The notes under the pieces were generated by a model. That model searched no databases, had not been told where the DNA came from, and saw only the letters and a program-made list of their open reading frames with translations. A stretch of DNA of 64,000 nucleotides from Pontederia crassipes. Taxonomy: Eukaryota > Streptophyta > Magnoliopsida > Commelinales > Pontederiaceae. The stretch lies in NCBI GenBank assembly GCA_030549335.1, contig CM060191.1, positions 5,833,001 through 5,897,000 of the forward strand, in the 5' to 3' direction. Positions 1 through 11,929 of the stretch are shown here, piece by piece (the stretch's first letter is position 1; each line of letters begins with the position of its first letter). A program made the translations under genes and the position numbers.

Positions 1-280
1 CAGATTAGAAGTGAAAACTAAGAGAAAAAATTAGAAGGTTCGAGTTACGCTATTGGTGAAAATTGAACAATGAGCGATAAGAGTGCAATTCATAACCATT
101 GGCATCTGACTGTAAACTAATTACCTCATCCAGCTTTATCAATTCCCTTCAAAAGGATCCAACGTTTTTTATATTAAGATGGAATCAATAGCAGGAAATA
201 GACAAAAACAAAGAGGACTAACTAAATTGGTTCAGAAAAGTTGATTGGCAAAGCGCCATACAGAAACTAAAGACACATAC

Positions 281-677
281 CTGAAGCCTTTCGCAGCTAG
301 AAGCTTGTAACTTCTCATCCTTCTCTTGTAAGCATTTCTGAAGCTGGACAATCTCCTCCTCCATGCCTTTAGCCTTCGTCTCTACCACCTGTTGGGTTAT
401 CAAGCCAGAGTCAAACTTATTATTGCCTTCACAACAAAAAGGATTCATGCTTGCTTACAGGATATCAATGGACTACCTTTCTTGCAAGAGACTCTCGGGC
501 AACGGACTGTTCCTGCATCACCAACCGCCGCCGTGCATCCTTCAACTCTGCCGACAAGGAAACCACATTTCTCTTAAAGCTTAGCTTCTTCTCTGCTAAA
601 TCCACCAACAAAGGATCCAACTGTAAGGATGATGAAGACAACGGTGCTTGCTCCCCCTTTTCTGCCACAGACATCAT
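281..677 (-). CDS. Nuclear envelope-associated protein (NEAP-like), 5' exons only
   Basis: Two coding exons are visible: 677-477 and 388-281. The first ends AAG|GTAGTC, the second starts after CCCAACAG and ends CAG|GTATGT, and the join is in phase 0. The start is the first ATG in frame; a second ATG follows at 674, and the codon at 689 is GTG. The encoded stretch has LDPLLVDLAEKKLSFKRNVV, then a heptad-rich, charged coiled coil (MEEEIVQLQKCLQEKDEKLQ). Both match the N-terminus of plant NEAP proteins as I know them from Arabidopsis. In that family a long coiled coil is followed by a nuclear localisation signal and a C-terminal membrane helix that anchors the protein at the inner nuclear membrane. 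Those later exons would lie below position 218 or outside the window, so the membrane anchor cannot be checked. Confidence 0.72.
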
Positions 678-689
678 TGTTGTGACCAC

Positions 690-3333
690 TAAATCTCCTC
701 TTCTTCCAACACTCTTCAGCAGCTAGGGGTTGTTCTTCTTTGGTCCCCAGTCATCCGTAACTAGAATCCCTTAAACATTAAAGCTGTTTGCGTTGACGTC
801 AAAACAAAGCTGCTGCTTTCACTGAAAAATAAGGAGGAAAATAAAGACAGAAAATTATGCTCTTCATCTAAGTCCACATAAATTTGAACAAAAAACCTAT
901 CTCCTACCTTCATTTTTCTGGACGTGATTTGTGACAAAGACAGTTCGAAATTATCCATTTTTTTTTAACTTCCAAACTTGGCATAGATATCAGCAGAAGA
1001 GTTCTAATACACCCTTATACCAACTTGCATCAACTTTCCATGTTTAGTGACCAACACATTCTACCACCTCCCAAAACTTTCTCCACAAAAAACTTGTTTT
1101 CTCCCCTTGAAGGAAACAGCCAAAAAAAAAAAAAAGAACTCACAAATGAACAGCCGTCGCAATCAAAGACGCGCCAAGATCGATCCTTTTCCAGCTAAAA
1201 ACCTTGAAGAAGCACTGCCGTCCACACCTCGCAAGTCGCAGTAGCTCTTTTTCCCTTCACGCGCGACTGGAGGCTGGGGACGAGACGACGGAAGGTTTAG
1301 GGTTCCCGGGGCACCATGGAGAGATCACGCTGTGGAAGCATCCAAAGCTCTGCTCTTTTTTTTTTGTCTTGTTCGTTCGACCTCTCGGTGGAATCAGTTG
1401 ATTAAGACTGAGCAGCGAGAAGAAGGGGAAGCAGCTGCAGAGCCAGACAGAGAGCTTTGGAATCATAACAAGGGGAGGGGAGGGGTCACGGGATGAACTG
1501 AAGCAGGGGAGGTGCGGATTCCGAGCCTCGGGAGGCTCGGATTTGAAGCTGATAGCGCGGCAAATACAAATTTCGACTTGGCACACAGTGAACGAACGAG
1601 TCACGACCCGGCGGTCCATTTTCTTCTTCTTTCCATTAAGACTCACAGTTCATAGTAAATTGGATTGATTGACTTTAATTAATCCTGATGCTACATAACT
1701 GACCCAAAATCGGTTCTCAGTTTCAATAAGAGATAAAATATAATTATAATAATATATGATAATAATTATACCTAGGTCAAAAATTTTACCTAAACACCAC
1801 TATGATCTTTCTTTCATTCCGATTCATAAGATAAAGTATAAGTAGAATAACATATGGATTTACCTAAACACTTAATTATTATATTGTATTATTTTTAATT
1901 TATTATTAGTTTCATTTTTTTTATTTTCATATCGATCTGAATAGTTGGTACCAACATTTTAGACCCAACTGAAAGGCCAAGAATAGTTGGCCTCTTTCTT
2001 TTTTTTACAATTTATTAAAATATTAGAAAATTTTAATAGTATATAATATATATGCAATTTTATATTAATGAAAAAATTTAGCGCAAATATATATCATAGA
2101 AAGGTATATATGTCATTTTATCTTTTTCAATAGAAAAATAGACGAAATGATTAATGGGTCAAAATACTGATTGATATTTTAAATACAGAATTAAATACGA
2201 AAATACATTATAATTTTGGAAAGGCTAGAGAAAATAACCCTAAAAAAACTATGTAGATTCAAGAAATCATCGTTAACTTGAGATATTCATTAAGACAAAA
2301 ACACATTAATTCAGGCAAAGCTTCATTCAGGTACATAGAAAGCTAAAACAGGTCTTAAAGTCAACTAAACATGTCGAATACAAGCATTGACATTAAGTAG
2401 ATAACAAGTGTATGTCATTCAAGACATCATAATTGCACATATAAATAATATTTTTGTCGTTAAATTTATACATACACATTGTCCATTGGCCATTGCCTTC
2501 ATCCAAAATCCATATGTTTTGCATTAATTGTATTATTATTACTTCAAAACAAAGATCCATATATTGTTAGAATTTGACGACATTAAGCTCAAACAGAAGC
2601 TTTCTGAATTTTGCTTCTTCTCCGCCTCTCAAGTGCCACTCCAATGATACAAAGGTCCACCGTCGAATAAGCAACACAGCATAAAAGAACTCATTAATTA
2701 TCAGCTCTAAAATAAGTTGGATTAATCAACTGGTAAGAGAACAAGCATGAAGTTTCTAGATATCAATTAACATGCATTCAGGAAAAGAAGTTGTGTATTC
2801 ATAATTATTCACAGACCTCTATTTAGTTGCCACCGATCACCCCCATAAACATCACTATGGTTTTGAAAGAGCAAGTGATTACTTACAGACCTCCCAGGAA
2901 ATTGCACATACACCGTCCAATAATCAATGTAGCCACTCACACGAAGCACCTTACAACATAACAAATTTTAGAAGCTTGCCAAAATCAAGATTCTACTCCT
3001 ATGAGGCTTTGGTAAATTAATTCTACAATCTGCAATCCACTGCATAGTATTTTGTTGCTGCTGCACAAGTAAGTGATGTACATCTCTAGCAGGAAAAAGG
3101 CATCTACATTATGTAAATACATGATTCTCCAAGGAACCATGTTACCCCAATCCCTTCACTAGAGGCAGCCTAGTGTATGTATCACCTGGAACCTGTCATA
3201 AACGTCAACACCAATTAACAAAGCTAGAAAATACACCAATGCACCATAAAAATTAAAAAAAAAATGGCGACATTTACCAATATGAACAAGTATATAATGT
3301 GAGTTCAAGAACGCCTCACATCACATTATGGCT
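690..3333. other. 5' region of the NEAP-like gene and intergenic DNA to the CRSH stop
   Basis: About 700-1640 is mixed-composition sequence that probably holds the NEAP promoter and 5' UTR (minus strand). A GC-richer patch at 1200-1560 fits a promoter or leader. From 1640 to about 2570 the DNA is AT-rich with no ORF I believe. About 2570-3333 lies downstream of the CRSH stop codon and probably contains its 3' UTR. No RNA gene or clear transposon was recognised. Confidence 0.4.
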
Positions 3334-6300
3334 CTAGCTCACTCCTAATTTATCACCCAATTCCTTTTGGTAAACCTGAATTAAGCCAGTACTGTCACTC
3401 ATATGAAGTTTTTTCCCCAAGATGGTACGATACTGATCATCTCTTTCATCCAGGTTTCTCATGAAGTCGACCTGAAATGAAAAGCTTTAATTCAAGAACG
3501 ACAGATAACTTCTTTCAAAAAAGAAATGACAGGTAACTAAAAATCACATCTTCAAAATATGATAAAGATAGATTTTTTCTGGCGATGATTTAGAGTCCAT
3601 TACAATCCCTTATCGTTATCACACTATGATGCAATTTACTGGGTTTCCTCCTCACAGAAAATTCACTGAAAAAAAAAATGATAGATAGCAATCTTTCAAG
3701 CTTGGAGGTAAAAAAGAGAGGAAAATATGGGAAGAAATGAATATGAGTTTATGACTACTGCATGATAGTTTGCTGTTAAAACATACAATGGAGAAGAAAG
3801 TGGATATATAACTGGAGGAAATGCATCAGGTAATAAGAAGTCAGCAAAATTCTTACACCAGTGTTCATTTGCTGCATCACCACAAATCAAACTTTTTGTG
3901 GCTATTAGTCCATTGACCCTTATAACATAGGATTCTTACCTGTTTCTGAAACAAATCAAACTCCTCGGAACTCAAAGAACCATCAGAGTTTGAATCAAGA
4001 AGTTGCATGAGCTCCTGGGCATCTTTACTTCCAGCTCCAAGATCTTCCATTACTTCTGTAAGTTCTTCGATACTGATTCTACCATCACCATTTTTGTCAA
4101 GAAGCCGAAAAACATGATTACGATGTTCAATGTCTAGTCCCCCTTTTTTATTTGCAGAGGGAAGATCCCTAAGACGTATAGCTGCAAGTTCTGCTGCAGC
4201 CAACATAATTGCTTTCAACCGCTTTGCCTACAAAAGATGAATATCATCATTGTCAACCTAAAGAGGATGAAATCCTGCTCATTTTTAACCAAAAACATCC
4301 TAGAAATTGATACTCAGCCACTGCTAAGAACAGTATATCGGTATGCCGGAGTGTGACAGAAAAATCTTTTTTGGCATTTTAGAAGTAAATATGTGCAAAA
4401 CAGGTGTCTGGAAGCATATTCAGTCAGCTTTGATGAAGGTCAACCTCAAGGTCCAGGGAAGGGAAAACTATATATGAAAAACATATCAAGAGGAAAAGGG
4501 AGATCTAAAGAAATCAAGAGAGAATAAGGAAAATCCATAGTGTGGGTTTAACATGCTCAGTTCTACTCAGGCAAGCATTTTTAGAGAAAGGATACCCAGG
4601 ATGCCATTTTCTGAGCATGCAAGCCTTCATAACCATCATAACACTTCAAGAGAACTTTTAGTTAAGAGAAGAATAGATATGCATAAAATAAAAATATGAG
4701 AAGATTGTGACCTCTCCTGGATCTGTGAAGCCACCCTTATATAGTGAATGGGATGCAGCTCCACCAACGGCCAAAGTATCCATTTCTCTTGTGCGTATTT
4801 GTATTTCCATGTATGGTCTTGTTTTTTCTTTTTCACTGATATCAACAGTCACATGTAAACTTCTATAACCATTTTTCTTGGGTTTTGCAATGTAGTCCTT
4901 TGTCCTATTTGGTACTTCTCTCCAGAGAGTTTGTATTATTTCATGAGTCCTATAACAAGCTCTTTGGCTCCTTTCCATCAATTCATCACCAGATTTGGGA
5001 TTTAAGATTATCCGCAGCCCTAATAGGTCGTTGACTTCTTCACGCTTGCGCCCATCCCTCAATAACTTTTTCATGGTACTGAAGCGGCTTTTATATCGAC
5101 CCTTAATGGAGATTTCATCAACCATGCTTTGTAATTCAGCATCAGCATTTAATACATGGAGTAACTTCTCCTTGAATACTTCTATCAAGTGCTTGCTCTC
5201 TGATTCATGACTTCTCAGCCAGGTGTTGACATAAAGATATGAATAAGGGAACAAATGCTGGAAAGAGAGATCTTCTAACTCCAACGACAAGGCACCTGCT
5301 CCAATTGCATGAGCGAGGGGGGCATATATCTTCAGAACCTCCAGAGAATTAATCTGCCGAAGGTATCTAGGAAGGTAATCCAGATTTCTCATCATATCAA
5401 GTTTAAGAGCAAGCTCAATAACCAATGCACGAATGTCATAGTAGGTCAAGCAGTATCTTCGCAGGGCACTAGCACTTTCATCATCCAAGACATCAACTTT
5501 TGAAGGAACATGCTTTAAACGCATGATCTCATGCAACAGATGAGCTGTGCCAGTGCCGATTTGGCTTTTCACTTCGCGAAAGGTGATACAACCTGCCAAC
5601 AGTGCCTCTCTCAATATGGCAGCAGAAATAACTTCAGCGTCCATCTGCAGTTCCAATTACAGTGTTTAATCAAAAATGGAACTTATTTATCAAAGGTTGG
5701 AGCTTATTCATAAGAGAAACTTTTATGATAAAACAAAAGGTGCTTCCAACTCATTTACACTGACTGATCAACAATGACCACCATTGAGATATCAAGTTAA
5801 GCATTTAAACTTAGCGTTCAACTGCAATTTACGGCTTTGACAATGAACTAAGTAATTTTAGTATAGTTTCTGTGGAGAAAACTTGGAAAAAAGACACCAA
5901 ATTTGAATTTTTAAGCTTGTATAATAAACTAATGCTAACCATCTCCATATATGCATTGTTGACATTTCGGTTATCTATCTTTATCTAAGGAAATTTTTGG
6001 GTTCATAGTAGTTCATGAAAAATTGAATTTTACTGCATCATTTACCACTTTGCAGTGGTTAATCTCAAACAAAATCCACCCAGGATTTCTACTTACTTGT
6101 ATATACTTAAAAAATTAGGTACATATTTGATTTAAGTACCACTGATCCAGAAAAAGAAACTATTTAAAGGTAGATGAACTATGAAAGCACCTGCAGATCA
6201 GCAAGGAGGCAGGCTACAGATAGCGCACGGGAGAGCGGTTGTCGGCCATCGGCGGCGAACGGCAGGGACTGAAGCAACGGAATCGACATCTTGAGTGACA

Positions 6301-6655
6301 TAAAGAGTAGGCGAGAGGAGGAGGTGGTGGCGAGAGCGCCGCCCATCCGCCCTCTCAGCTCGTTGAAGGCCCCCACGAGTTCCGCCACCATCTTCCCTCC
6401 CCGTTGCTCCACCAACATAACATTTCCCCTACTTCCTACACTTCCTGGCTGCTCCTCATCCGGAGCAGGATCAGTCGAACGAGCAGCTCCGGCGGCGGCG
6501 CAGCGAACGCTTCCAACGAGGCTACGGCGGGAGGTGAAGAACAGGGATCGAGCGAGGAGGAAAGAGGGGGTGCTCTTGTGGCGGCAGCTGTGAGAAGGGA
6601 GGCGCAAGCGGTGGCCGCCGGCTGCAGTTGCGGCGGCGACGGCGGCTGCGGCCAT
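3334..6655 (-). CDS. CRSH: Calcium-activated (p)ppGpp synthetase, CRSH (RelA/SpoT homologue with EF-hands)
   Basis: Four coding exons join in phase 0: 6655-6191, 5644-4712, 4227-3940 and 3471-3334, giving 607 residues. Residues 1 to about 60 are Ala/Arg/Ser-rich, like a chloroplast transit peptide. About 140-330 is a degenerate HD hydrolase-like region. The catalytic HDxxED position reads REALLA (about 167-172), so ppGpp hydrolysis should be absent. The synthetase domain follows, with EEVNDLLGLRII, GYRSLHVTV and the MEIQIRT motif. Two EF-hands are intact: DKNGDGRISIEE (510-521) and DSNSDGSLSSEE (544-555). This order defines CRSH, the plastid enzyme that makes (p)ppGpp when Ca2+ rises. Length agrees with the Arabidopsis protein (about 580). 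All introns are GT-AG. The 5' end faces a MULE inserted 378 bp upstream of the ATG. Confidence 0.93.
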
Positions 6656-7033
6656 TGGGATGGTGGCGGGGTTGGGAATGGTTGGAGCTCATCTGTCCGA
6701 CCGTTTTGCTCGTGGTGATGGAAGACGAGAGGACGATTTTGATTGGGCCGAGTGGTGGGGAACGGCGACGATTGGTTAGAAATACGCCACCTCAGCATGA
6801 AAGCATACGACGCGGTGTGTGTGGCTTAGAGAAAGTAGAGAAAAATAACGATTAAAAGTGCGCCAGAAGAAATATGCAGTTTTTATTATAATATGCAGTT
6901 TTTATTATTTAAATAGTTTTCAATTATTATCCAAATTAATCAATCATTATATCTTCTTGAAATAGAACATATATTTTTTTAAGAAATAAAAATAGTAGAA
7001 AAATCTATAGTGGCGTTTCAGAAATTTATTTTA

Positions 7034-7830
7034 AGATAAAATGGGGGTTCCCCATTTAAAATGGGGGAACATACCCTCATTTTACGGCGCCCGTCCGTTC
7101 GATCTCGATCGGACGGGCGCCGTTTTAGATTTGAAAAATCGGCATTTTTATCCAAAAAAGCCGCGTGAACCGGACGTGCGTGAATCGCGATGATAAAAAT
7201 GGCCGCGCAGTAAAAATGGTCGCCCTTTCTCCCTCATTTTCTCTCTCCCTCTTTCTCCCCTCCTCGCGCGACGATGACCGGCCGCCATCTACGACTTGCA
7301 CGACGATCGGTGGTCTTCAACGACGACGTCCGACGACTTCAACGATGACGTCCACGTGACCACGACCGGCCGCGACACGATCCGCGCCACCACGACCGCC
7401 GCCGACCAGATCCGCGCCACCACCACCGCCGTCGACCAGATCCGCGCCACCACGACCAAATCCGCTCTTCTTCGACAGCCGGCCGACCAGATCCGCGCGA
7501 CGACGACCACGAGGTACTTTCCGACAAATCCGCTGGTTTGTCCTCTGTACCTTTGCCGATTTTAATCTCGGGCCAACCCCTGTCTTTGTCTACAGATCCG
7601 CCGCCAGCCGCTCTCCCCGCTCGCACGAAAATGCCTGCCGCCCTTCGTCGCATGCATCGCCGCTGACCGCCGCCCTTCGTCGCACGCACGCACGCCGCCG
7701 CCCTTCGTCGCACGCATCACCGTTGACCGCCGCCCTTCGTCACACGCACCGCCGCTTACCGCCGCCCTTCGTCGCACGCACGCCCCCGCTGACTGCCGCC
7801 GTCGGCCTTCATCGCAGACACTGACGCCCT
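7034..7830. repeat. Left terminal inverted repeat of the MULE
   Basis: The outer 120 bp carry a mirrored GGGGGTTCCCC segment and a hairpin with a perfect 14-bp stem (7084-7097 with 7110-7123). Next come a CT-rich stretch, a GC-rich block with repeated GATCCGCGCCACCAC units (7380-7500), and at 7640-7800 repeated copies of CCGCCCTTCGTCGCACGCA. ORFs inside it are by-products of GC-rich repeats. The inner border is approximate. Confidence 0.85.
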
Positions 7831-8208
7831 ACCGCCGGGTTGCCGTGTAATTAGTTAAACACTTTTTAATTGATCACCTTGTAATTATGTAATAATCACC
7901 TTTCTAAGTAGTGACATTATAATTATGTAATAATCACCTTCAATTGTAAGTAGTTGATCACAAATCATGTTGTACTAAGGTAATCAGTTTCATCATGCAA
8001 GTAGTTAATCATCTTGTAAGTAGTTAAATATCTCAAGATTAATTAAATGATGTGAGTTAATTTTCATGTGTAAATATGTTTGTTTAATCATTCTTATTTG
8101 CAATTTGTTTAATTATATCATGCAACAGTGAGCAAAATCTTCATCAATTTCATCATGTTTGTGAATTTCTAATGAGAATTTATTTGTATTTTTTAGATAA
8201 AATTATAC

Positions 8209-10261
8209 ATGGACGATGAGAATAGTGCTAGTAACATGGCAGAATTGACAAAAGAATGGATGAATGAAGATGATATTGAACATGTTAACTTTGTTGTCAA
8301 AGCATATGAGTTACTGAAATTCTATGTTGGAATGTTATTTGACACAGATGAAGAAGCCTACAAATACTACAACATGTATGCTAAATTAATGAATTTTCCT
8401 GTGAGAAAACAAATTTCACATAGGCACAAGATTACAGAGAAGATAATCAATGTAAAATATGTTTGTTCTAAATAAGGGCACTAGAGAATTAGACAAGAGC
8501 AGACACAAGCTTTAACACAGAGAAGAGAAATTAGGGACGATTGTCATGCTCATCTATATGTTGTTCTAAGACAAGATGAACAATGGGAGGTAAAAAAATT
8601 TCAAGAAGAGCACGCTTGACAACTCCTTCAAAGGTAAAGTTCTTAATATCACATAATCAAATCAGCGCAACTTCTAAAGAAGCTATTGGTCGTCTACATG
8701 CATTCGATATGGGTACATTCTGATCCGGGGTTTCTTTCATAGTTGGGAGGTTGATGCAGATGACACAGTTCTGAATTTTTTTTTGGGCTGATGGTAGGTT
8801 AAGAGATAGTTATTTGACTTTTGGTGACGTCGTTGTATTCGATACAACATATCGAACCAATAATTTAAGAATGTCATTTGCACCTTTCACAGGAATTAAT
8901 CACCATTTGAATGTGCTTTACTTGCAGATGAGACAGAGGAGACTTTCACATGGTTGTTTGAACAATGATCTGAATGCATGTTTGGAAAACATCCACAATG
9001 TATCATTACAGATCAGGACATCGCGATGGGGAATGCCATACGTAAGATTTTCCCACACACGAAACACATCTTTTGTACCTGGCATATTGCTAGAAATGCG
9101 ATGACTCATCTATATGATTTGTATGCGCAGTCAACATTTAAGGAGGAGTACAATAAGTGACTATATGGATCGTCAAATATAGATGAGTTTGAAGAGGGAT
9201 GGCTCTCTTTGAAAGAAAAGTTTCATATTCGAGATGGGCATTGGTTAGAACTGATGTACAATAAATGTGAACAGTGGGTTTCTTTATATTATAAAGACGT
9301 CTTTACTGCAGGTATGCGAACCACTCAGATGGCAGAAAGTATAAATGCTTTTTTTGATGGTTATGTCAATGTGCACACTTCGCTTTCGCACTTTATAGAG
9401 CAATATGAAAAAGCTGTCCAGACTCATCGTGGACGTGAAGAACGAGAAGACTTTCAAACAATGAACTCATAACCTGCATACATTGTTAATAATCATTTGG
9501 AGGAACATGCATGTAAGATTTACACACATGCTTCATTTTATAAGTTTCAGACAGAATATGCAAAGTGTTTCAGTTTCACAATGCATAAGATTTACAATGA
9601 CACATATAGATCTTACTATTATATTTTTCCTGTGAGGGCTATTGATGAGGGAAAAAATGTGGTGGAATTTAGTAAAGTTGAAAATATTTATGCAAAATGT
9701 TCATGCAAAAAGTTTGAATAAGAATGAATTTTGTGTTGTCATGATTTCTGTATTTTGCAAAAGAAAAGTGTGAATTTCTTGCCTGAAGATTATGTGCTTC
9801 ATCGCTGGACCATAAATGTTAGATACACAAAAGCACATGCCATTTATGCCTGTCAATCCACTTCCGATGATAGCATATCACCCATTCAGGCATTATCTTG
9901 GCAAAGTAATTTATGGAAAGTACAAACAATGAGTATCATTTCACCTACGCATTTACAATGCGAGACGACAACTATAGATGATCTCATCTTGAAAATGAGT
10001 GCAATTCATGTGCCGAGTGAATCTATAGATGCAAGTGGAGCAAGCACAAGCCACTTTCAAACAACTCAATTTAGCACTACTGACTTATCACTTAGTGAAC
10101 CAAACTCCATAAACTTGCATGACTTACAATTTACGATCCGGGACCCACTTTGTGTGAAGTCTAAAGACATGCCTAAGAATATTGCAAGGATGAAATCTGG
10201 CGTGAAAAGTTCGAAATGCGAAAAGCAAGGACATGACAAACGAAAGTGTCCATTATTGTAG
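8209..10261 (+). pseudogene. FAR1/FHY3-type MULE transposase, disrupted
   Basis: Pieces of one transposase appear in order. 8209-8475 resembles the FAR1 DNA-binding domain (tandem Tyr/Met-rich segment, FPVRKQ). About 8814-8900 has [11 protein letters not shown] with the first catalytic Asp. 8978-10261 stays in one frame and includes [20 protein letters not shown] (second Asp), the conserved CTWH, then TTQMAESINAFFDGYVN and a C-terminal zinc knuckle. That frame is broken by stops at 9158-9160 (TGA), 9470-9472 (TAA) and 9719-9721 (TAA), with frame changes before 8978. The knuckle reads SKCEKQGHDKRKC, so its first Cys position is Ser. The family catalyses cut-and-paste transposition; this copy cannot make a full protein. 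Introns could explain a frame change but not all of the in-frame stops. Confidence 0.85.
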
Positions 10262-10404
10262 GTCCATTTACTTTTCATTTAACGAAAGTTTAATTCGTCT
10301 TCATTTACTTCTCTCTTAGGAAGTCTAATATTCGTCTTTATATTTGACAGGGTGCTAAGAATGAAGGTCATGACTGAAGACTTATATAATATGTTGGATG
10401 TCAT

Positions 10405-10590
10405 ATGTTTGATGTAATATGTTGGAACCTATTTATGTTGGAACTTATTTTGTGTTGTAACATATTTATGTTAGAACATACTTATGTTGGAACCTACTTA
10501 TGTTGTAACTTATTTATGTTGAAACCTACTTATGTTGAAACCTACTTATGTTGGAACTTATTTTGTGTTGTAACATATTTTGTGTTCTCG
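10405..10590. repeat. Short tandem repeat, ~17-18 bp unit (TTATGTTGGAACCTACT-like)
   Basis: About ten imperfect copies of TTATGTTGGAACCTAC or TTATGTTGTAACATAT run head to tail downstream of the transposase remnant. It translates to a repetitive 62-residue ORF, which I regard as a shadow. The repeat lies between the convergent transposase and GRF genes, where both 3' ends would be. Confidence 0.75.
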
Positions 10591-10749
10591 TAACCAAGTT
10601 CTAAGTTTGTTAAACCTAGAATGAATACACAAGTTTTAGCTTATTGGTGACTTCAATGCATGCTGAACGTCTTTTGGGAAAACAAGTTGATTCTTAGGTG
10701 CTTATTCAGCGCGAAATGCTTCTCAAAGACTTGATTTTCTGTGTTTTGC

Positions 10750-11007
10750 CTACCTTAGAAGGTTTTCTGCTTTACTAGGAGAGAACAAAAATCCTTTCTT
10801 GTTTTCTTGGGGATCCTCTCTCTTTGTCTTTTGTTCTTGAGCAGGTCCTTTTATTGTTGTTTTGGCAACTATAAGATCTTTGGAAATCGAAGATATTATT
10901 TCAAAGTTTAACTCCTTATGAGAAAATCTTTCACAATGTGGTGCCATGGATGCAAATGAAATCTTTATGATTCGAATTGAGATTAAACAATTTAAATTTA
11001 TGGTCAA
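10750..11007 (-). CDS. Unassigned 85-residue ORF inside the MULE
   Basis: An open frame with a lysine/glutamine-rich middle (GPAQEQKTKREDPQENKKG) lies downstream of the GRF gene on the same strand. I recognise no family and see no splice signals that tie it to the GRF exons. It may be chance. Confidence 0.2.
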   Translation of the reverse strand: MTINLNCLISIRIIKISFASMAPHCERFSHKELNFEIISSISKDLIVAKTTIKGPAQEQKTKREDPQENKKGFLFSPSKAENLLR

Positions 11008-11184
11008 AGATTGGTGTTACCCATCAGTAATAACAACAATATAGTCATAGGAATTTAAAATTTGTAGCATGCAGCTTCCATAACAATAAAACACTTGCCA
11101 AATGATAAAGGATGAAAGTGATTGACATTGTTCAATGTATCCAGCAACAATGATAAAGGAAACTAAGGATTACAAATCCCGCAA

Positions 11185-11671
11185 CTAAAGAAAGTTCATT
11201 TTAACTAATACAAATGATATTATCATTCCAAGAAATAAATACATAATTTTATTTCTCCTTGCAACATCTTCATTGGCGATAATTTTATTTAGCAATCCTA
11301 TTAAAATGATCATATATTTATCCGATCTTCGTCTTTGAACTTTTTCATCGTCCTTTAATAAGCTTCTTAGAATATTCTTATGCCGATCATCCATAGTTAG
11401 ATCGAACCACTGAAAAAAATTACAATCTTCGTGCGGGGGCTTATCCTGGAAGAACATTATACACAAAATGAACATCGTCTGATGAAACAAAAATGAAGAC
11501 CAATATACATTACTTATTGCCAATGAAAATATTTACCCGATAATGAGAGCACCCCCAAAATCGTCTTCCGGAATTATTATATGTCCATGAAGTTTGTAAT
11601 ATTACCTTATCACCACATGCACAAAAAGGAATATCTAATTGACGTGATATGAAAGCGGTAGAAGATGACAT
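11185..11671 (-). CDS. GRF-type zinc finger protein with C-terminal membrane segment, inside the MULE
   Basis: Two exons, 11671-11537 and 11445-11185, join across a GT-AG intron (CGG|GTAAAT to TTCCAG|GAT), keeping the frame. The product has about 131 residues. The join rebuilds a GRF zinc finger: CACG, about 12 residues, TSWTYNNSGRRFWGC, then CNFFQWFD. The spacing matches the plant GRF domain, a small fold that binds single-stranded nucleic acid in other proteins. A basic, charged middle follows (KDDEKVQRRRSDKY), then a hydrophobic C-terminus (MYLFLGMIISFVLVKMNFL) that could be a tail anchor. It is intact and antisense to the broken transposase. The true start may lie further upstream: an acceptor-like TTTCACAG precedes the ATG. 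Confidence 0.68.
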
Positions 11672-11929
11672 GGCTGATCTGTGAAACAATAAGACATGCA
11701 CGCATACATGAACACGATGAAGGGCGATGAAACAATAAGTACAATTGAAGTTCAGATAAACATAATTAAGTATAATTAAACTTCAGTTAAACAACATAGT
11801 TGAGTACAAATTACGTTAAACATAATTTCATCTAGATGTGAGAAAGATACCATGATGGCGTGGCGGCAGCGTGCAGAACGGCAGGGCGTGCGGGGCGGAG
11901 TGCGATCGGGGACGTGCGTTTGCGGAAGG

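Noticed and set aside
6404-6798. Overlapping ORFs on both strands around the CRSH first exon
   Set aside because: They are frame shadows of the GC-rich transit-peptide exon (6191-6655).
8209-8475. A separate host FAR1-related gene
   Set aside because: It lies inside the MULE boundaries, in line with further transposase pieces, so it is the element's own DNA-binding domain.
10405-10590. Regular repeats that might suggest a CRISPR array
   Set aside because: The units are directly tandem without unique spacers, in a plant transposon.
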